A stretch of DNA of 64,000 nucleotides from Methylobacter sp. KS41 (lineage in GTDB: Bacteria; Pseudomonadota; Gammaproteobacteria; Methylococcales; Methylomonadaceae), in contig PHSP01000003.1 in NCBI GenBank assembly GCA_002862125.1, positions 868,001 to 932,000 of the forward strand. The letters are read 5' to 3'. Below, one piece after another: positions 8,229 to 18,038 of this stretch. The stretch's first letter is position 1. Every line of letters starts with the position of its first letter. The translations under genes and the position numbers were made by a program. The notes under the pieces are model-generated. The model saw nothing but the letters and a program-made list of their open reading frames with translations, was not told the DNA's origin and did no database searches.

Positions 8229-10215
8229 AATTTACCAAGCTGGTCATCGAGAATTACAAATCCTTTCAGTTTGCGACGGAAATTCTTTTTCCGGTTGGTG
8301 CTGACGGCAAAAGCATTTTCCTGATTGGCAGCATGAACGGCGCCGGTAAAACATCGATTATGGAAGCCGTTAGTTATTGCTTGTATGGCGCTAAACCGGA
8401 AATGATTTATAAGAATATCAATCGAAAGGAATTGGCGCGCGGCAATACGTCGGTTTCTTTTGAATTGGTGGTGGAACAGGATGACGGCTCAGAGTTGATT
8501 GTAAAGCGCTCATGGAGCAGCGGAGCGATTAATGATGCCAAGCCTAAGGATTTGGACGAACGTTTAGTGGTAGTACAGGACGGCAAGCGGGTTTCGGTGC
8601 AGAACAAGCAGATGTGGCAGGATTTTATCCGCGCCACCATCCCGCCCGGCATTACCCAGTTTTTCTTTTTCGACGGCGAAAAAATCCAAGAAATCGCTGC
8701 CGACGATCATTCTGAGGTTCGTCTGAAAAAGTCACTGGAAGCAGCGCTTGGTATTGAATATATCACCAAACTTTCGGAAGATGTTTTGTATATTAAGGCC
8801 GAAGAGCGTAAAGGCTTTGTACAGATTTCCGACGAAGACCTGGAATTTAAGGAAAGCGAACTTAAGCGGGAAAAAAGTAAAGTCGGACGCAAGATTCAAG
8901 AACGGAATGAGGTAAAAGCCGAACTGGATGCGTTCAAAAATCGACATCAGGAAGCAAAGGAACGCTTTCAGGCCACTTTCAATAGCGAGCCTGGAACGCG
9001 TGACAGCATCCGGGAGGCGGAAAAATCCCGCATCCAGACGTCTAACCGCTTGGGACAAGTGGAAAACGAAATTAAGATTTTATGCGAAGGCGTTTTACCG
9101 TTTGCAATCGCTGGGCGATTGTTTGGCGATATTCGTAAACAAATCGATTCAGAGCGCGAGAGTGTGCAATACGAAGCCATACGCGACAATGCTGCCAGTC
9201 TGGCGCGGAAAATTGTGCGTGTTGTTGAGGACCCGGAGCCGATTTACCGGGAAAAGTTGTCGGCTGAAAAAATGGCGGAACTTGAGCAGCGGATTTTTTG
9301 TTTATTGCAGCAGGGCGATTCGGTTAAAGAGAGTATCAAGGTACTGAATCTTTCTGATCGTGATGCGGCGCGTGTGTTGCAAAAAATGGAAACACTGGAA
9401 AACAGCGATGTGTTTTTGATTCAATCATTATTGGAAGAAAAACAGGAACTGGCTATTCAGGTTCGGCAATTGGAGGCTGCGTTACAGCCGGGTATTACTT
9501 CGGATTCGGAAAAAGAATTGTTCGATCAATTACAGGCGGAAATGGAAAGCTGCTCAACTCAGATTGGCCGTAAAACCGAACAATTACGTTTACTGGAGGA
9601 TGAAATTCTGACGCTGGAAAAACGTATTGGAGACATTGAACTGGATGTAGAAAAGCTTTACGAGAAACACCATGTTTCGAAGGAAAAAGCCGACTTTATT
9701 GAAGAGTGCGACACGATTGCCAATTTGCTGAATCAATACACTGTGCGACTGCGTAAAAATAAGGTGCATTTGTTGCAGGAAAAAACTTTCGAAATGTACC
9801 GGATGCTGTCGAGCAAAGCGGTTTAATTAAGGATATTCTGATCGATGACAAGAGCTATGCTATCAAGATGATCGACCGCAACGGCCATGAAATTAAAAAA
9901 TCCAGTCTTTCCGCTGGTGAAAAGGAGGTCTTCGCTTTGTCGTTGTTGTGGGGTTTGGCGCAAACCAGTCAGTTGCAATTGCCTATTTTAATTGATACGC
10001 CGCTGTCCAGACTCGATAGCACGCATAGGGACAATATCATCAAGCATTATTTCCCCAATGCAGGTCAACAGGTGATTATTCTTTCTACCGATACCGAAAT
10101 AGACAAGGATTATTACCGTAATTTACAACCCTATTTGAGCGGTGCCGCCAGCCTGGAATTTGAACCCCGGCAGGAATTAACGACCGTTAAGCAAGGCTAT
10201 TTTTGGGAGCAATAG
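8225..10215 (+). pseudogene. dndD: DndD-like SMC/Rad50-type ATPase, frameshifted near its C-terminus
   Basis: Walker A GSMNGAGKT at residues 35-43, a DndD block FFFFDGEKIQEIAADD near 145-160, then about 330 residues of coiled coil. After a one-base deletion around 9819-9823 the frame moves to 9868-10215, which supplies the ABC signature (SLSAGEKEVFALSLLWG) and Walker B (LPILIDTPLSRLD). Joined, the product is about 663 residues, a normal DndD length. DndD ATPases act with DndC and DndE in phosphorothioate modification, but no dndA, dndB or dndC is present here. The truncated 533-residue product lacks the signature and Walker B and cannot form a complete ATP site. Confidence 0.85.
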
Positions 10216-10218
10216 AGC

Positions 10219-11743
10219 ATGGCGGACCGTTTGTATACTTCTAGCGAAGCGGATGAAATTTTAAGTTCCTTACGCTTTGAAACTCGTTTGGAAAAAGCCG
10301 TTTTGGCGCGCATTGCTTTTGCCGTTTCGCTGGTTAAGGACGGTAAAAATGTCCCTGAAAGCGCTAATTTCAGTGGCGGCGAATTAAAGCGGCCTACTTT
10401 TTTGGCCCTGATGAATTATTTATTCGTAGCCTACTGGCGCATGTGCATGGGAAAGGCGATATTACCGAGGATGCGTTTTTTTCCAATCGCTCGCTGATCA
10501 AAAATCATATCGATCAGGGGAGTCTGGCTATGGAGCAACTGTATATTGAAAGCGGGCGCAGTGCCGAGGGTTTGATAAAGAGTCTGGTTGACCTGGTGGA
10601 GTTTCAGGGCCGCAAGGAATTACGGGGGCGTGGATTGGATATTTTTATCGGCAGAACTTTATTGCAAAAAGCCGATTTGATTATGGAATTGAATAATACC
10701 GATAAACATGCCAACTCGCATTTGGCGATTATGGGTAAACCGGGGGTGGGGAAGACCCAGTTTTTGCTGAAAATTCTGGCGGATATTCGCATTCAATCGA
10801 ATTACCAAACCCATTTCATTTATTTTGATTACAAAGGCGATGTGGTTGATAACCAACGTTTTCTGGATATTGCCAAAGTCCAGCCTTTTAGACTTTTGCA
10901 AGGCAACCAACGTCTGCCGATCAATCCGTTTGTATTGCCCGCTTATGATGAACAAACGATCAATATTTCAGCACGGGAAAAGGCGGAAAGCTTCGCTTCT
11001 ATCAATTCCAAGTTGGGTGTAGTACAGAAAGGCGCATTAACCGAAGCATCCGGGCAGGCTATGCAAAGCGTGCTGGTTCCGACGCACCTTATCCCGATTT
11101 TCAGGATATTCTGGAAATTGCCAATCTGATGTATGAAGAGGAAGAAAAAAAGGATGATAGCCTGATTGAAGTTCTTCGCGATTTAGCCGTTTTTGAATTG
11201 TTCTGGAAGCATGGAGATGAAGTCGCGCCTATCGATAAGATTTCTAATCGAACCATGCTAATTGACGTTCACGCCATGCCGGTTTTGAAAGAACTGGTCG
11301 CTTATTTGGTAATCGAGCGACTTTATAAGGAAATGTCTTTGTTGCCGGATAGCCCGGTCGAAGACGGCAAGCGGACCATACGCACGATATTGGTCATTGA
11401 CGAGGCGCACAATTACTTAAGCCAGAAAAATATGTTTTTGCAGCGTATTATCCGTGAGGGACGTTCCAAAGGCATTGTTGTTTTCTTTGCGTCACAATCG
11501 CCGAATGATTATCAGCAGAAGTTCTTTAATTTTCAAGAATTACTGGAGTTTGCTTATATCTTCCAATGTGATGGGGTTTCAGCAAGCTCTGTTCAGGATA
11601 TTTTAGGCTGTGGCAGTAAGACTGCAAAAGATTTACAGACCGAGATTGCAAGGTTAGAACCCTTTCAGGTTATGAGTCGTTCGCAGGTGAAAACGGAAGA
11701 ATTTGTTAAATTTGAGGCTGAGGCATTTTATAAGAATTATTAA
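10219..11743 (+). pseudogene. DndE domain fused to HerA/FtsK-like ATPase, two frameshifts
   Basis: Three frame segments join into about 508 codons. Residues 1-115 resemble DndE (DUF1832): LYTSSEADEILSSLRFETRLEKAV and the block PTFLALMNYLF. A one-base loss near 10439-10441 shifts the frame, as does another near 11070-11071. The rest is a HerA/FtsK-type ATPase: Walker A GKPGVGKTQ near residue 172, FIYFDYKGD, and Walker B ILVIDEAHN near 391, followed by a sensor-like ASQSP. DndE is usually a separate protein of about 120 residues, so the fusion is notable. The start is 3 bases after the dndD stop. As read, no complete ATPase can be made. Confidence 0.8.
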
Positions 11744-11751
11744 CCTGCATT

Positions 11752-11772
11752 CCCCCCCCCCCCAAAAAAAAA
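11752..11772. repeat. Homopolymer pair: 12 C then 9 A
   Basis: The run lies 8 bases after the stop of the DndE-ATPase gene and directly before its terminator. Such runs are prone to slippage in vivo and to read errors. Confidence 0.9.
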
Positions 11773-11773
11773 C

Positions 11774-11797
11774 AGCGCCTCATTTTGGGGCGCTTTT
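11774..11797 (+). terminator. Terminator of the defence island
   Basis: AGCGCC (11774-11779) pairs with GGCGCT (11789-11794), followed by four T. It separates the island from ntrB. Confidence 0.6.
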
Positions 11798-11918
11798 CGT
11801 TATTATAGTGCGTATAATTGGAGCCATTCTTAAGCGAATGGTATTACTCCGACGTTTGGCCTATAAATTGCTTGTAGAAATATAAAGCTTTTACATCAAA
11901 ATCGACCGCTTAAAAACT

Positions 11919-12968
11919 ATGTATAAACGCATACTGGATCACCTTAATACCGCCATATTATTATTTGATCGTGAATTAATACTTACCTTTATCAATACCA
12001 CGGGAGAAATTCTGCTGGCCGACAGCGCGCATCACTTGGTGGGCCAAAGCGCCGATGAATTATTCAAGTCTTCCGATCCTGCGGTGCTCATTAATTTGAA
12101 ACAATCCCTGACGATGGCGGAACCCCTGGTTGATCGCGCTCTTACTCTGAACCGCTTGACCCATAATGTAACCATCAACATAAGCGTAACACCGTTATTG
12201 ACCAATGAGCAGGTCAGTGAAATCCTGGTCGAGCTTCAACAAGTGGATAATCACCTGCGTATATCCAAGGAAGAGCAGCTATTAACGCAGCAGAATACGG
12301 CGCGATTGCTGGTCAGGGGTCTGGCTCATGAAATTAAAAATCCGCTGGGCGGTTTGCGCGGCGCAGCCCAGCTGCTTGATCTGGAATTACATGACCCGGA
12401 ACTTAAAGAATATACTCAAATCATTATTGCCGAATCAGACCGTCTGCAAGGGCTGATGGATAAAATGCTCGGGCCTAATAAGGTGCCTAATAAAAAGGCG
12501 CTTAATATTCATGAAGTATTGGAGCGGGTAAGGCAGTTGGTTCAGGCTGAATCAAGCGGCAGTCTAACTATTAAGAATGATTATGATCCCAGTATTCCCA
12601 ATATATATGCCGACAAGGATCAACTCATCCAGGCTATTCTAAATATTGCCAAAAATGCTGTGCAGGCTGTCGAAGGAAAAGGCAGCATCATCTTCAAAAC
12701 ACGCATACACAGGCAGATGAGTATAGGCCGTAAACGTTACAAATTAGCGGTAAAGTGCGACATCATTGATAACGGGCCGGGTATAGACGCCAATATGATG
12801 AGTCAAATATTTTACCCCATGATTACCGGACGGGCTGAAGGAACGGGCTTGGGGTTATCCATTGCACAAGCGCTGATTAATCAGCATAACGGTTTAATTG
12901 AATGTAACAGCGAACCAGGAAAAACGGTATTTTCAATTTTTTTACCTATGGAGGCTGGTAATGACTAA
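11919..12968 (+). CDS. glnL: Nitrogen regulation sensor histidine kinase NtrB
   Basis: 349 residues. An N-terminal PAS domain (about 1-110) is followed by a HisKA helix pair with H137 in the NtrB box LAHEIKNPLGGLRG, and a HATPase region with N (IAKNAVQAV), G1 (DNGPGID) and G2 (GTGLGLSIAQ) boxes. NtrB phosphorylates NtrC when nitrogen is short and is switched by the PII protein. There are no membrane segments, as expected for the cytoplasmic family. Its stop lies 8 bases inside ntrC, so the two are co-translated. A TATAAT at 11813-11818 may be the -10 of its promoter, but I see no good -35. Confidence 0.95.
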   Translation: MYKRILDHLNTAILLFDRELILTFINTTGEILLADSAHHLVGQSADELFKSSDPAVLINLKQSLTMAEPLVDRALTLNRLTHNVTINISVTPLLTNEQVSEILVELQQVDNHLRISKEEQLLTQQNTARLLVRGLAHEIKNPLGGLRGAAQLLDLELHDPELKEYTQIIIAESDRLQGLMDKMLGPNKVPNKKALNIHEVLERVRQLVQAESSGSLTIKNDYDPSIPNIYADKDQLIQAILNIAKNAVQAVEGKGSIIFKTRIHRQMSIGRKRYKLAVKCDIIDNGPGIDANMMSQIFYPMITGRAEGTGLGLSIAQALINQHNGLIECNSEPGKTVFSIFLPMEAGND

Positions 12969-14376
12969 GCCAGAAACTGTCTGGGTCATCGACGATGACA
13001 AATCAATACGCTGGGTTGTTGAAAAAGCTTTGCAAAAAGCAGGCATTATTACGCGTAGCTTTTCTACCGGGAAAGAGTTGGTGGCGGCTTTACAGGTCGA
13101 CTTGCCTGACGCCCTGATAACCGACATTCGCATGCCTGGAATGGATGGTCTGGAACTTTTAGAAAAGGTTCAGCGCAAACACCCGAATTTGCCGGTTATT
13201 GTTATGACTGCTCACTCCGACCTGGAAAGCGCGGTCTCGGCATTCCATGGCGGCGCCTTTGAATACTTGCCCAAACCTTTTGATATCAAAGAAGTGGTCA
13301 ATTTGGCGCAACGAGCCTGTATCCATGGCCGGCAACAACAAGATGACGCCCATAGAGCCGCTTCAGCCAATGTTGAACCCACCCCGGAAATCATAGGCGA
13401 AGCTCCTGCTATGCAAGAGGTTTTTCGGGCGATAGGGCGATTGGCTCGTTCGCACATAACTGTACTTATTAATGGTGAATCAGGAACGGGTAAGGAATTA
13501 GTGGCTAAAGCCCTGCATCGCCATAGTCCCAGAGCTAAAAACCCCTTCATAGCTTTAAATATGGCGGCTATCCCGAAGGACCTGATGGAATCGGAGTTGT
13601 TTGGCCATGAAAAAGGAGCATTTACCGGGGCGCAGGTTAGACGGGCGGGTCGCTTTGAACAAGCCAACGGCGGCACTTTATTTCTTGATGAAATTGGTGA
13701 TATGCCTGCGGAATTACAAACCCGTTTATTACGAGTACTGGCGGATGGTGAGTTTTATCCAGTTGGGGCTCATCTTGCGGTCAAAGTTGATGTACGTATT
13801 ATTGCCGCAACACACCAGGACCTGGAGACATTGGTTGATCAAGGCCGTTTCCGGGAAGATTTATTTCATCGCCTAAATGTGATTCGTATACACATTCCGG
13901 CCCTGCGTGAGCGTAAACAGGATATACCTTTACTGTTGAGGCACTTTTTGCATCAGGCTGCTTCCGAACTGGGTGTGGAAAAGAAAATCCTGAAACCGGA
14001 AGCCGAGGCATTTTTAAGTACGCTGGAATGGCCTGGAAACGTTAGGCAACTGGAAAATAGTTGCCGCTGGTTGACGGTCATGGCATCTGGCCGGGAAATC
14101 CATCTGCATGATTTACCGCCTGAGTTACTTAATACGCCGTCAGAAAAAAATGCGGCCATAACCGACTGGGAATCCTTGCTGAGAAATTGGGTGGATCAAC
14201 AGCTGCTGACAAAAGAAGCGGAAGTTGCCAAGCAAACAATTCCAGCCGTTGAAGCCATTTTAATTAAAGCAGCCTTGAATTTTACCCATGGCAAACGCCA
14301 TGAAGCGGCAATTTTATTGGGCTATGGCCGAAATACCCTGACCAGGAAAATAAAGGAATTGGGTATAGAAGAATAG
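12961..14376 (+). CDS. glnG: Nitrogen regulation response regulator NtrC
   Basis: 471 residues from ATG 12961; an open frame extends upstream to 12898 but only through the ntrB coding region. The receiver domain has D11-D12 and phospho-acceptor D55 (ITDIRMPG). The AAA+ domain has Walker A GESGTGKE (172-179), the sigma-54 contact loop GAFTGA (219-224) and FLDEIGDM. The C-terminal Fis-type helix-turn-helix is RHEAAILLGYGRNTLTRKI. It activates sigma-54 promoters under nitrogen limitation; the glnK promoter 600 bases downstream is a likely target. Confidence 0.97.
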   Translation: MTKPETVWVIDDDKSIRWVVEKALQKAGIITRSFSTGKELVAALQVDLPDALITDIRMPGMDGLELLEKVQRKHPNLPVIVMTAHSDLESAVSAFHGGAFEYLPKPFDIKEVVNLAQRACIHGRQQQDDAHRAASANVEPTPEIIGEAPAMQEVFRAIGRLARSHITVLINGESGTGKELVAKALHRHSPRAKNPFIALNMAAIPKDLMESELFGHEKGAFTGAQVRRAGRFEQANGGTLFLDEIGDMPAELQTRLLRVLADGEFYPVGAHLAVKVDVRIIAATHQDLETLVDQGRFREDLFHRLNVIRIHIPALRERKQDIPLLLRHFLHQAASELGVEKKILKPEAEAFLSTLEWPGNVRQLENSCRWLTVMASGREIHLHDLPPELLNTPSEKNAAITDWESLLRNWVDQQLLTKEAEVAKQTIPAVEAILIKAALNFTHGKRHEAAILLGYGRNTLTRKIKELGIEE

Positions 14377-14772
14377 TTTCAGTTGTTAGAGGACTCTATC
14401 TGAAATTCGCTAAGCTGATGTTGTTTAAGCCGAATAAAAGCCATGAAGCAACAATGAAGACTATCTTATGCAACCCGCTCGGGGCGTTTTAAACTTTTCA
14501 AGTGTTTATGTTTATATGTTCTAGTGCAATGGTTTAAGTTGTTGTGCCACGAATAAATAATCTCTCACCCAGCTTTGGTCCCGTCAACTAGGGGCAGTCA
14601 AAACCAAACATCACGCATGCCGCCCGCCGGCAAATCTTGCTTTGCAAATAAAAAATCACATTTTGTAGTGAAGAGCAGGGAAATAAGCGTCCGCAAAGAC
14701 GAAGATGCATTTTCACAGCGAATCCGCAATTAAAGCCGCGGACTTTAGGGCTTGAAACCTAACTCCACTCTT

Positions 14773-14789
14773 TGCACCACAACGGACTA
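14773..14789. promoter_or_regulatory. NtrC-binding-like site 1
   Basis: This 17-mer begins with a perfect half-site TGCACCA. By my count it agrees at 12 of 17 bases with TGCACCA-AAA-TGGTGCA. Its centre is about 30 bases from site 2. The rest of the 14377-15052 gap shows no gene that I can support. Confidence 0.6.
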
Positions 14790-14802
14790 TAAAAAACACT
14801 AT

Positions 14803-14819
14803 TGCTCTAATATGGTGCG
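14803..14819. promoter_or_regulatory. NtrC-binding-like site 2
   Basis: This 17-mer ends with half-site TGGTGCG and agrees at 13 of 17 bases with the NtrC consensus by my count. The pair lies about 190-220 bases upstream of the sigma-54 promoter, a usual enhancer distance. Confidence 0.65.
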
Positions 14820-14993
14820 CAATACCGTAAGCTCAGCTGGAAATTTTTCCAAAACGAGCATCATGTTTTAAATTAAGTTCAGTGGAACGCTCAGGAGTTG
14901 TTCTATCCGTACAATAGAACAAGTTACATTCATAAGCAGTTAAACAATGTTTCACTGTGTAGCAAGTTAACCAGTACGTATATAAGATCGTAC

Positions 14994-15010
14994 TTGGCAC
15001 AGTCCATGCT
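14994..15010 (+). promoter_or_regulatory. Sigma-54 promoter of glnK-amtB
   Basis: TTGGCAC (14994-15000), five bases, then ATGCT (15006-15010). The invariant GG and GC are 10 bases apart, as required for -24/-12 elements. It lies 43 bases before the glnK ATG. Confidence 0.85.
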
Positions 15011-15043
15011 TAAAGTAATTTTGAGTCGTTACTTTAAAAGTGA

Positions 15044-15391
<348 letters not shown>

Positions 15392-15407
15392 TATTTATGG
15401 GGGAAAT

Positions 15408-16895
15408 ATGAAAAATTTTTTAAATATCTTTATTTTGATTGCTTTATTGGGTTTTGCTGGATTTTCCTTGGCTGAACCGGCTGTAGAAACACCGGCGGCG
15501 ACTCCTGCCGAATCAACTGCTGTCGAAGCAGTTGAAACCGGGCAAGGAATAGTAGTGGCATCTTCAACTGAAGCTGTAACGCCTCCTGCAGTCGACAAAG
15601 GCGATACTGCATGGATGATGGTTTCGACGGTTTTAGTCATCCTGATGGTCATTCCTGGCTTGGCATTATTTTATGGCGGCATGGTGCGCGCAAAAAACAT
15701 GCTTTCAGTGTTAATGCAAGTATTCGTGATTTTTTCGATGATGGCGATACTGTGGTCTGTTTACGGTTACAGCATAGCGTTTACCGAGGGTAACGCGTTC
15801 TTTGGCGGGTTAAGCAAGATGTTTCTTCTCGGCATAACGCCGGATTCACAGGCGGCCACATTCAGTAAGGGTGTTTATATCCCTGAGTATATTTATGTTG
15901 CCTTTCAGCTTACCTTTGCCTGCATCACTCCAGCTCTGATCATTGGCGCATTTGCTGAACGGGTTAAATTTTCAGCCATATTAGCGTTCATGCTCATTTG
16001 GTTTACTTTCGCCTATCTGCCAATGGCGCACATGGTTTGGTTTTGGGCGGGTCCGGATGCCTATACCGATTCCGCAGCCGCCGATACTGCAGGCGCTACC
16101 GCTGGGTTCCTGTTTCAAAAAGGGGCTTTGGATTTTGCTGGCGGTACCGTTGTACATATCAATGCTGGTATCGCTGGATTGATAGGCTGCTTGATAGTGG
16201 GCAGACGCATAGGTTTCCAAAAGGAGTCCCTTGCGCCGCATAGCGTTACGCTGACCATGGTTGGCGCATCCTTGTTGTGGGTAGGCTGGTTTGGTTTTAA
16301 TGTTGGTTCCAATCTGGAGGCTAATGGACTATCCACTCTGGTCTTTGTCAACACTTTGCTGGCTACTGCGGCTGCTACGCTTGCCTGGACTGCGGCTGAA
16401 TGGTTAATACGCGGCAAACCCAGTATGTTGGGCGGCGCTTCCGGCGCTATCGCCGGTCTGGTTGCAATTACGCCTGCCTGTGGCTGGTCGGGCCCGATGG
16501 GAGCTATTGTCCTGGGATTAGTGGCTGGTGCTGCGTGTTTCGGATCTGTTACAAGCCTGAAAAGCAAGCTGGGTTATGACGATTCCCTGGATGCCTTTGG
16601 CGTGCATGGCATCGGTGGAATTATCGGTGCTTTAGGCACTGCTGTCGTTGCGAGTCCCGCGTTAGGCGGAACCGGTGTTTGGGATTACGTTGCCAATGGA
16701 GTAGCTGAATACAGTATGTCAGGCCAATTCATCAGTCAATTGTGGGGCGTCTGTGTAAGCATACTCTGGTCCGGCACTGTAGCCTTTTTTGCCTTTAAGT
16801 TCGTCGATATGACGATTGGACTTCGGGTGAGTGAAGAGGCTGAACGCGTCGGCCTTGATATCTCTGAACACGGCGAAACGGCGTACCACATTTAA
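15408..16895 (+). CDS. amtB: Ammonium transporter AmtB
   Basis: 495 residues from ATG 15408, with a signal-type N-terminus (MKNFLNIFILIALLGFAGFS) and Ala at the likely cleavage point, then a Pro/Ala/Glu linker before the first core helix. The pore histidine pair is visible in GGTVVHINAG and DAFGVHGIGG, with FYGGMVRAKN and the C-terminal tail GLRVSEEAERVGLD that binds GlnK. It conducts ammonium across the inner membrane. It follows glnK in the same sigma-54-controlled unit. Confidence 0.96.
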   Translation: MKNFLNIFILIALLGFAGFSLAEPAVETPAATPAESTAVEAVETGQGIVVASSTEAVTPPAVDKGDTAWMMVSTVLVILMVIPGLALFYGGMVRAKNMLSVLMQVFVIFSMMAILWSVYGYSIAFTEGNAFFGGLSKMFLLGITPDSQAATFSKGVYIPEYIYVAFQLTFACITPALIIGAFAERVKFSAILAFMLIWFTFAYLPMAHMVWFWAGPDAYTDSAAADTAGATAGFLFQKGALDFAGGTVVHINAGIAGLIGCLIVGRRIGFQKESLAPHSVTLTMVGASLLWVGWFGFNVGSNLEANGLSTLVFVNTLLATAAATLAWTAAEWLIRGKPSMLGGASGAIAGLVAITPACGWSGPMGAIVLGLVAGAACFGSVTSLKSKLGYDDSLDAFGVHGIGGIIGALGTAVVASPALGGTGVWDYVANGVAEYSMSGQFISQLWGVCVSILWSGTVAFFAFKFVDMTIGLRVSEEAERVGLDISEHGETAYHI

Positions 16896-17030
16896 TTCAA
16901 CTTCTTGGCAAATCACCTAACTTTCATAATAAACGGCCTTTGGGTTTTAGCTGGGAGAGATCCTCAAAAGATTGTTATTAATTTTAGATAGGCTTTAACA
17001 GATCAAAGCCGATTATTGTATTTGATCAAA

Positions 17031-17060
17031 AAAACGGGTGCAAAATGCACCCGTTTTTTT
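17031..17060 (+). terminator. Terminator of glnK-amtB
   Basis: ACGGGTGCA (17034-17042) pairs with TGCACCCGT (17046-17054), followed by seven T. It is a strong stem with a tight loop. Confidence 0.9.
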
Positions 17061-17151
17061 GCCTGAAAAACCTTCAAATGCTTTTTTCAGTTTTTAATCG
17101 CTGTTAATGTTAATATCTTATGATGATGTTCATTTGTTTTAGAGGTTTACT

Positions 17152-17412
17152 ATGACAACCATTACTTTTGATACCCAAGAAGCAGTTATTAAGCTTAAAG
17201 CTGTTGGCGTGTCTCAAGAACATGCAGATGCTTTTGTGCGTGCTATTGTTGAATCTCAAAATAGCTTGGCAACAAAAGCTGACATTGAAATAATTTTATC
17301 CCCATTTAAAGCTGACTTGGCGGTACTTAAGGCAGATTCAGTTACGCTAAAGTGGATGATGGGCGTATTGATTGCCGGAGTAATGTCGATCATTATTAAG
17401 ACTTTTTTCTGA
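17152..17412 (+). CDS. DUF1640-like small coiled-coil membrane protein
   Basis: 86 residues. It starts MTTITFDTQEAV and has a helical coiled-coil middle (KADIEIILSPFKADLAVLKAD) and one C-terminal membrane helix KWMMGVLIAGVMSIIIKTFF. This is the CCDC90/DUF1640 layout. A paralogue with the same start and the same KWMMGVL end is at 46473-46724 (minus). SD-like AGAGG stands before the ATG. Function unknown. Confidence 0.75.
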   Translation: MTTITFDTQEAVIKLKAVGVSQEHADAFVRAIVESQNSLATKADIEIILSPFKADLAVLKADSVTLKWMMGVLIAGVMSIIIKTFF

Positions 17413-17665
17413 TAACTAATCTTTAGGAATCAATAAGGCGGTAACCCGTAGGGCGGTTTCGTGATAGCAAGCCGCATCACATGCACAACAACGCCGACAT
17501 CAGTTTGCTTAAGTTGCGGTGGATTGCCCGTTGGCGAATCCTTTCGGCCTTCACAGCGTACCTCGGCTTTACATTTTTAAAAATTTTAAGCCAATAAAAT
17601 GATGCTAATGTCTCATATCTGTTAGGATATCAAATTTATATCGTACGTTACTTAAAACAAATCTA

Positions 17666-17896
17666 ATGCATTGGCTAAAAATACTGGCATTGGCTGGTAT
17701 TACTTTGAACGTAATTGGTACAGTGCTATTGTGGCGCTCAAGCCCAAGCGGTTATGCTCTTACGGGCTATATGAATCAAGAACTCATTAAGGTGCATTGT
17801 GAAAACAATAAACGAATGCAACTTAAGCAAAAAATAGCAATTATTTTGATATTTTTGGGGTCTTGTATCGCGGTTCCTTCTGTCATTCTATCGTAA
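17666..17896 (+). CDS. Small two-helix membrane protein
   Basis: 76 residues with two hydrophobic segments (about 4-22 and 56-75) separated by a polar loop containing one Cys. No family recognised. The spacing and the clean hydrophobic pattern favour a real gene, but no clear SD is seen. Confidence 0.45.
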   Translation: MHWLKILALAGITLNVIGTVLLWRSSPSGYALTGYMNQELIKVHCENNKRMQLKQKIAIILIFLGSCIAVPSVILS

Positions 17897-18000
17897 ACTA
17901 ATTAACAAATGGCTTAAGCAAGTCTCCTCGATGAAGCCCAGTGGAATCGAGGACAATCGGAGTCTGTATACTAAGACTCGTGATGCTTTCCAATAAGATA

Positions 18001-18027
18001 AAAGGTGGGCAGAAAAGGGTTGCCCAC
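18001..18027 (-). terminator. Terminator of gatCAB
   Basis: On the minus strand GTGGGCA pairs with TGCCCAC (18005-18011 and 18021-18027 on plus), followed by CTTTT. It lies just beyond the gatB stop. Confidence 0.75.
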
Positions 18028-18038
18028 ATGACTTTGTT

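Noticed and set aside
11703-11885. 60-codon frame over the island terminator
   Set aside because: It spans the C/A homopolymer and the terminator hairpin; no protein-like pattern.
12898-12960. Longer start for ntrC
   Set aside because: The extra 21 codons lie inside ntrB and do not match NtrC; ATG 12961 gives the normal receiver start.
17440-17560. Possible decayed copy of the palindromic repeat at 48788
   Set aside because: Only short strings (CGTAGGGCG, GCATCACATGC) are shared, and no overall palindrome is left.
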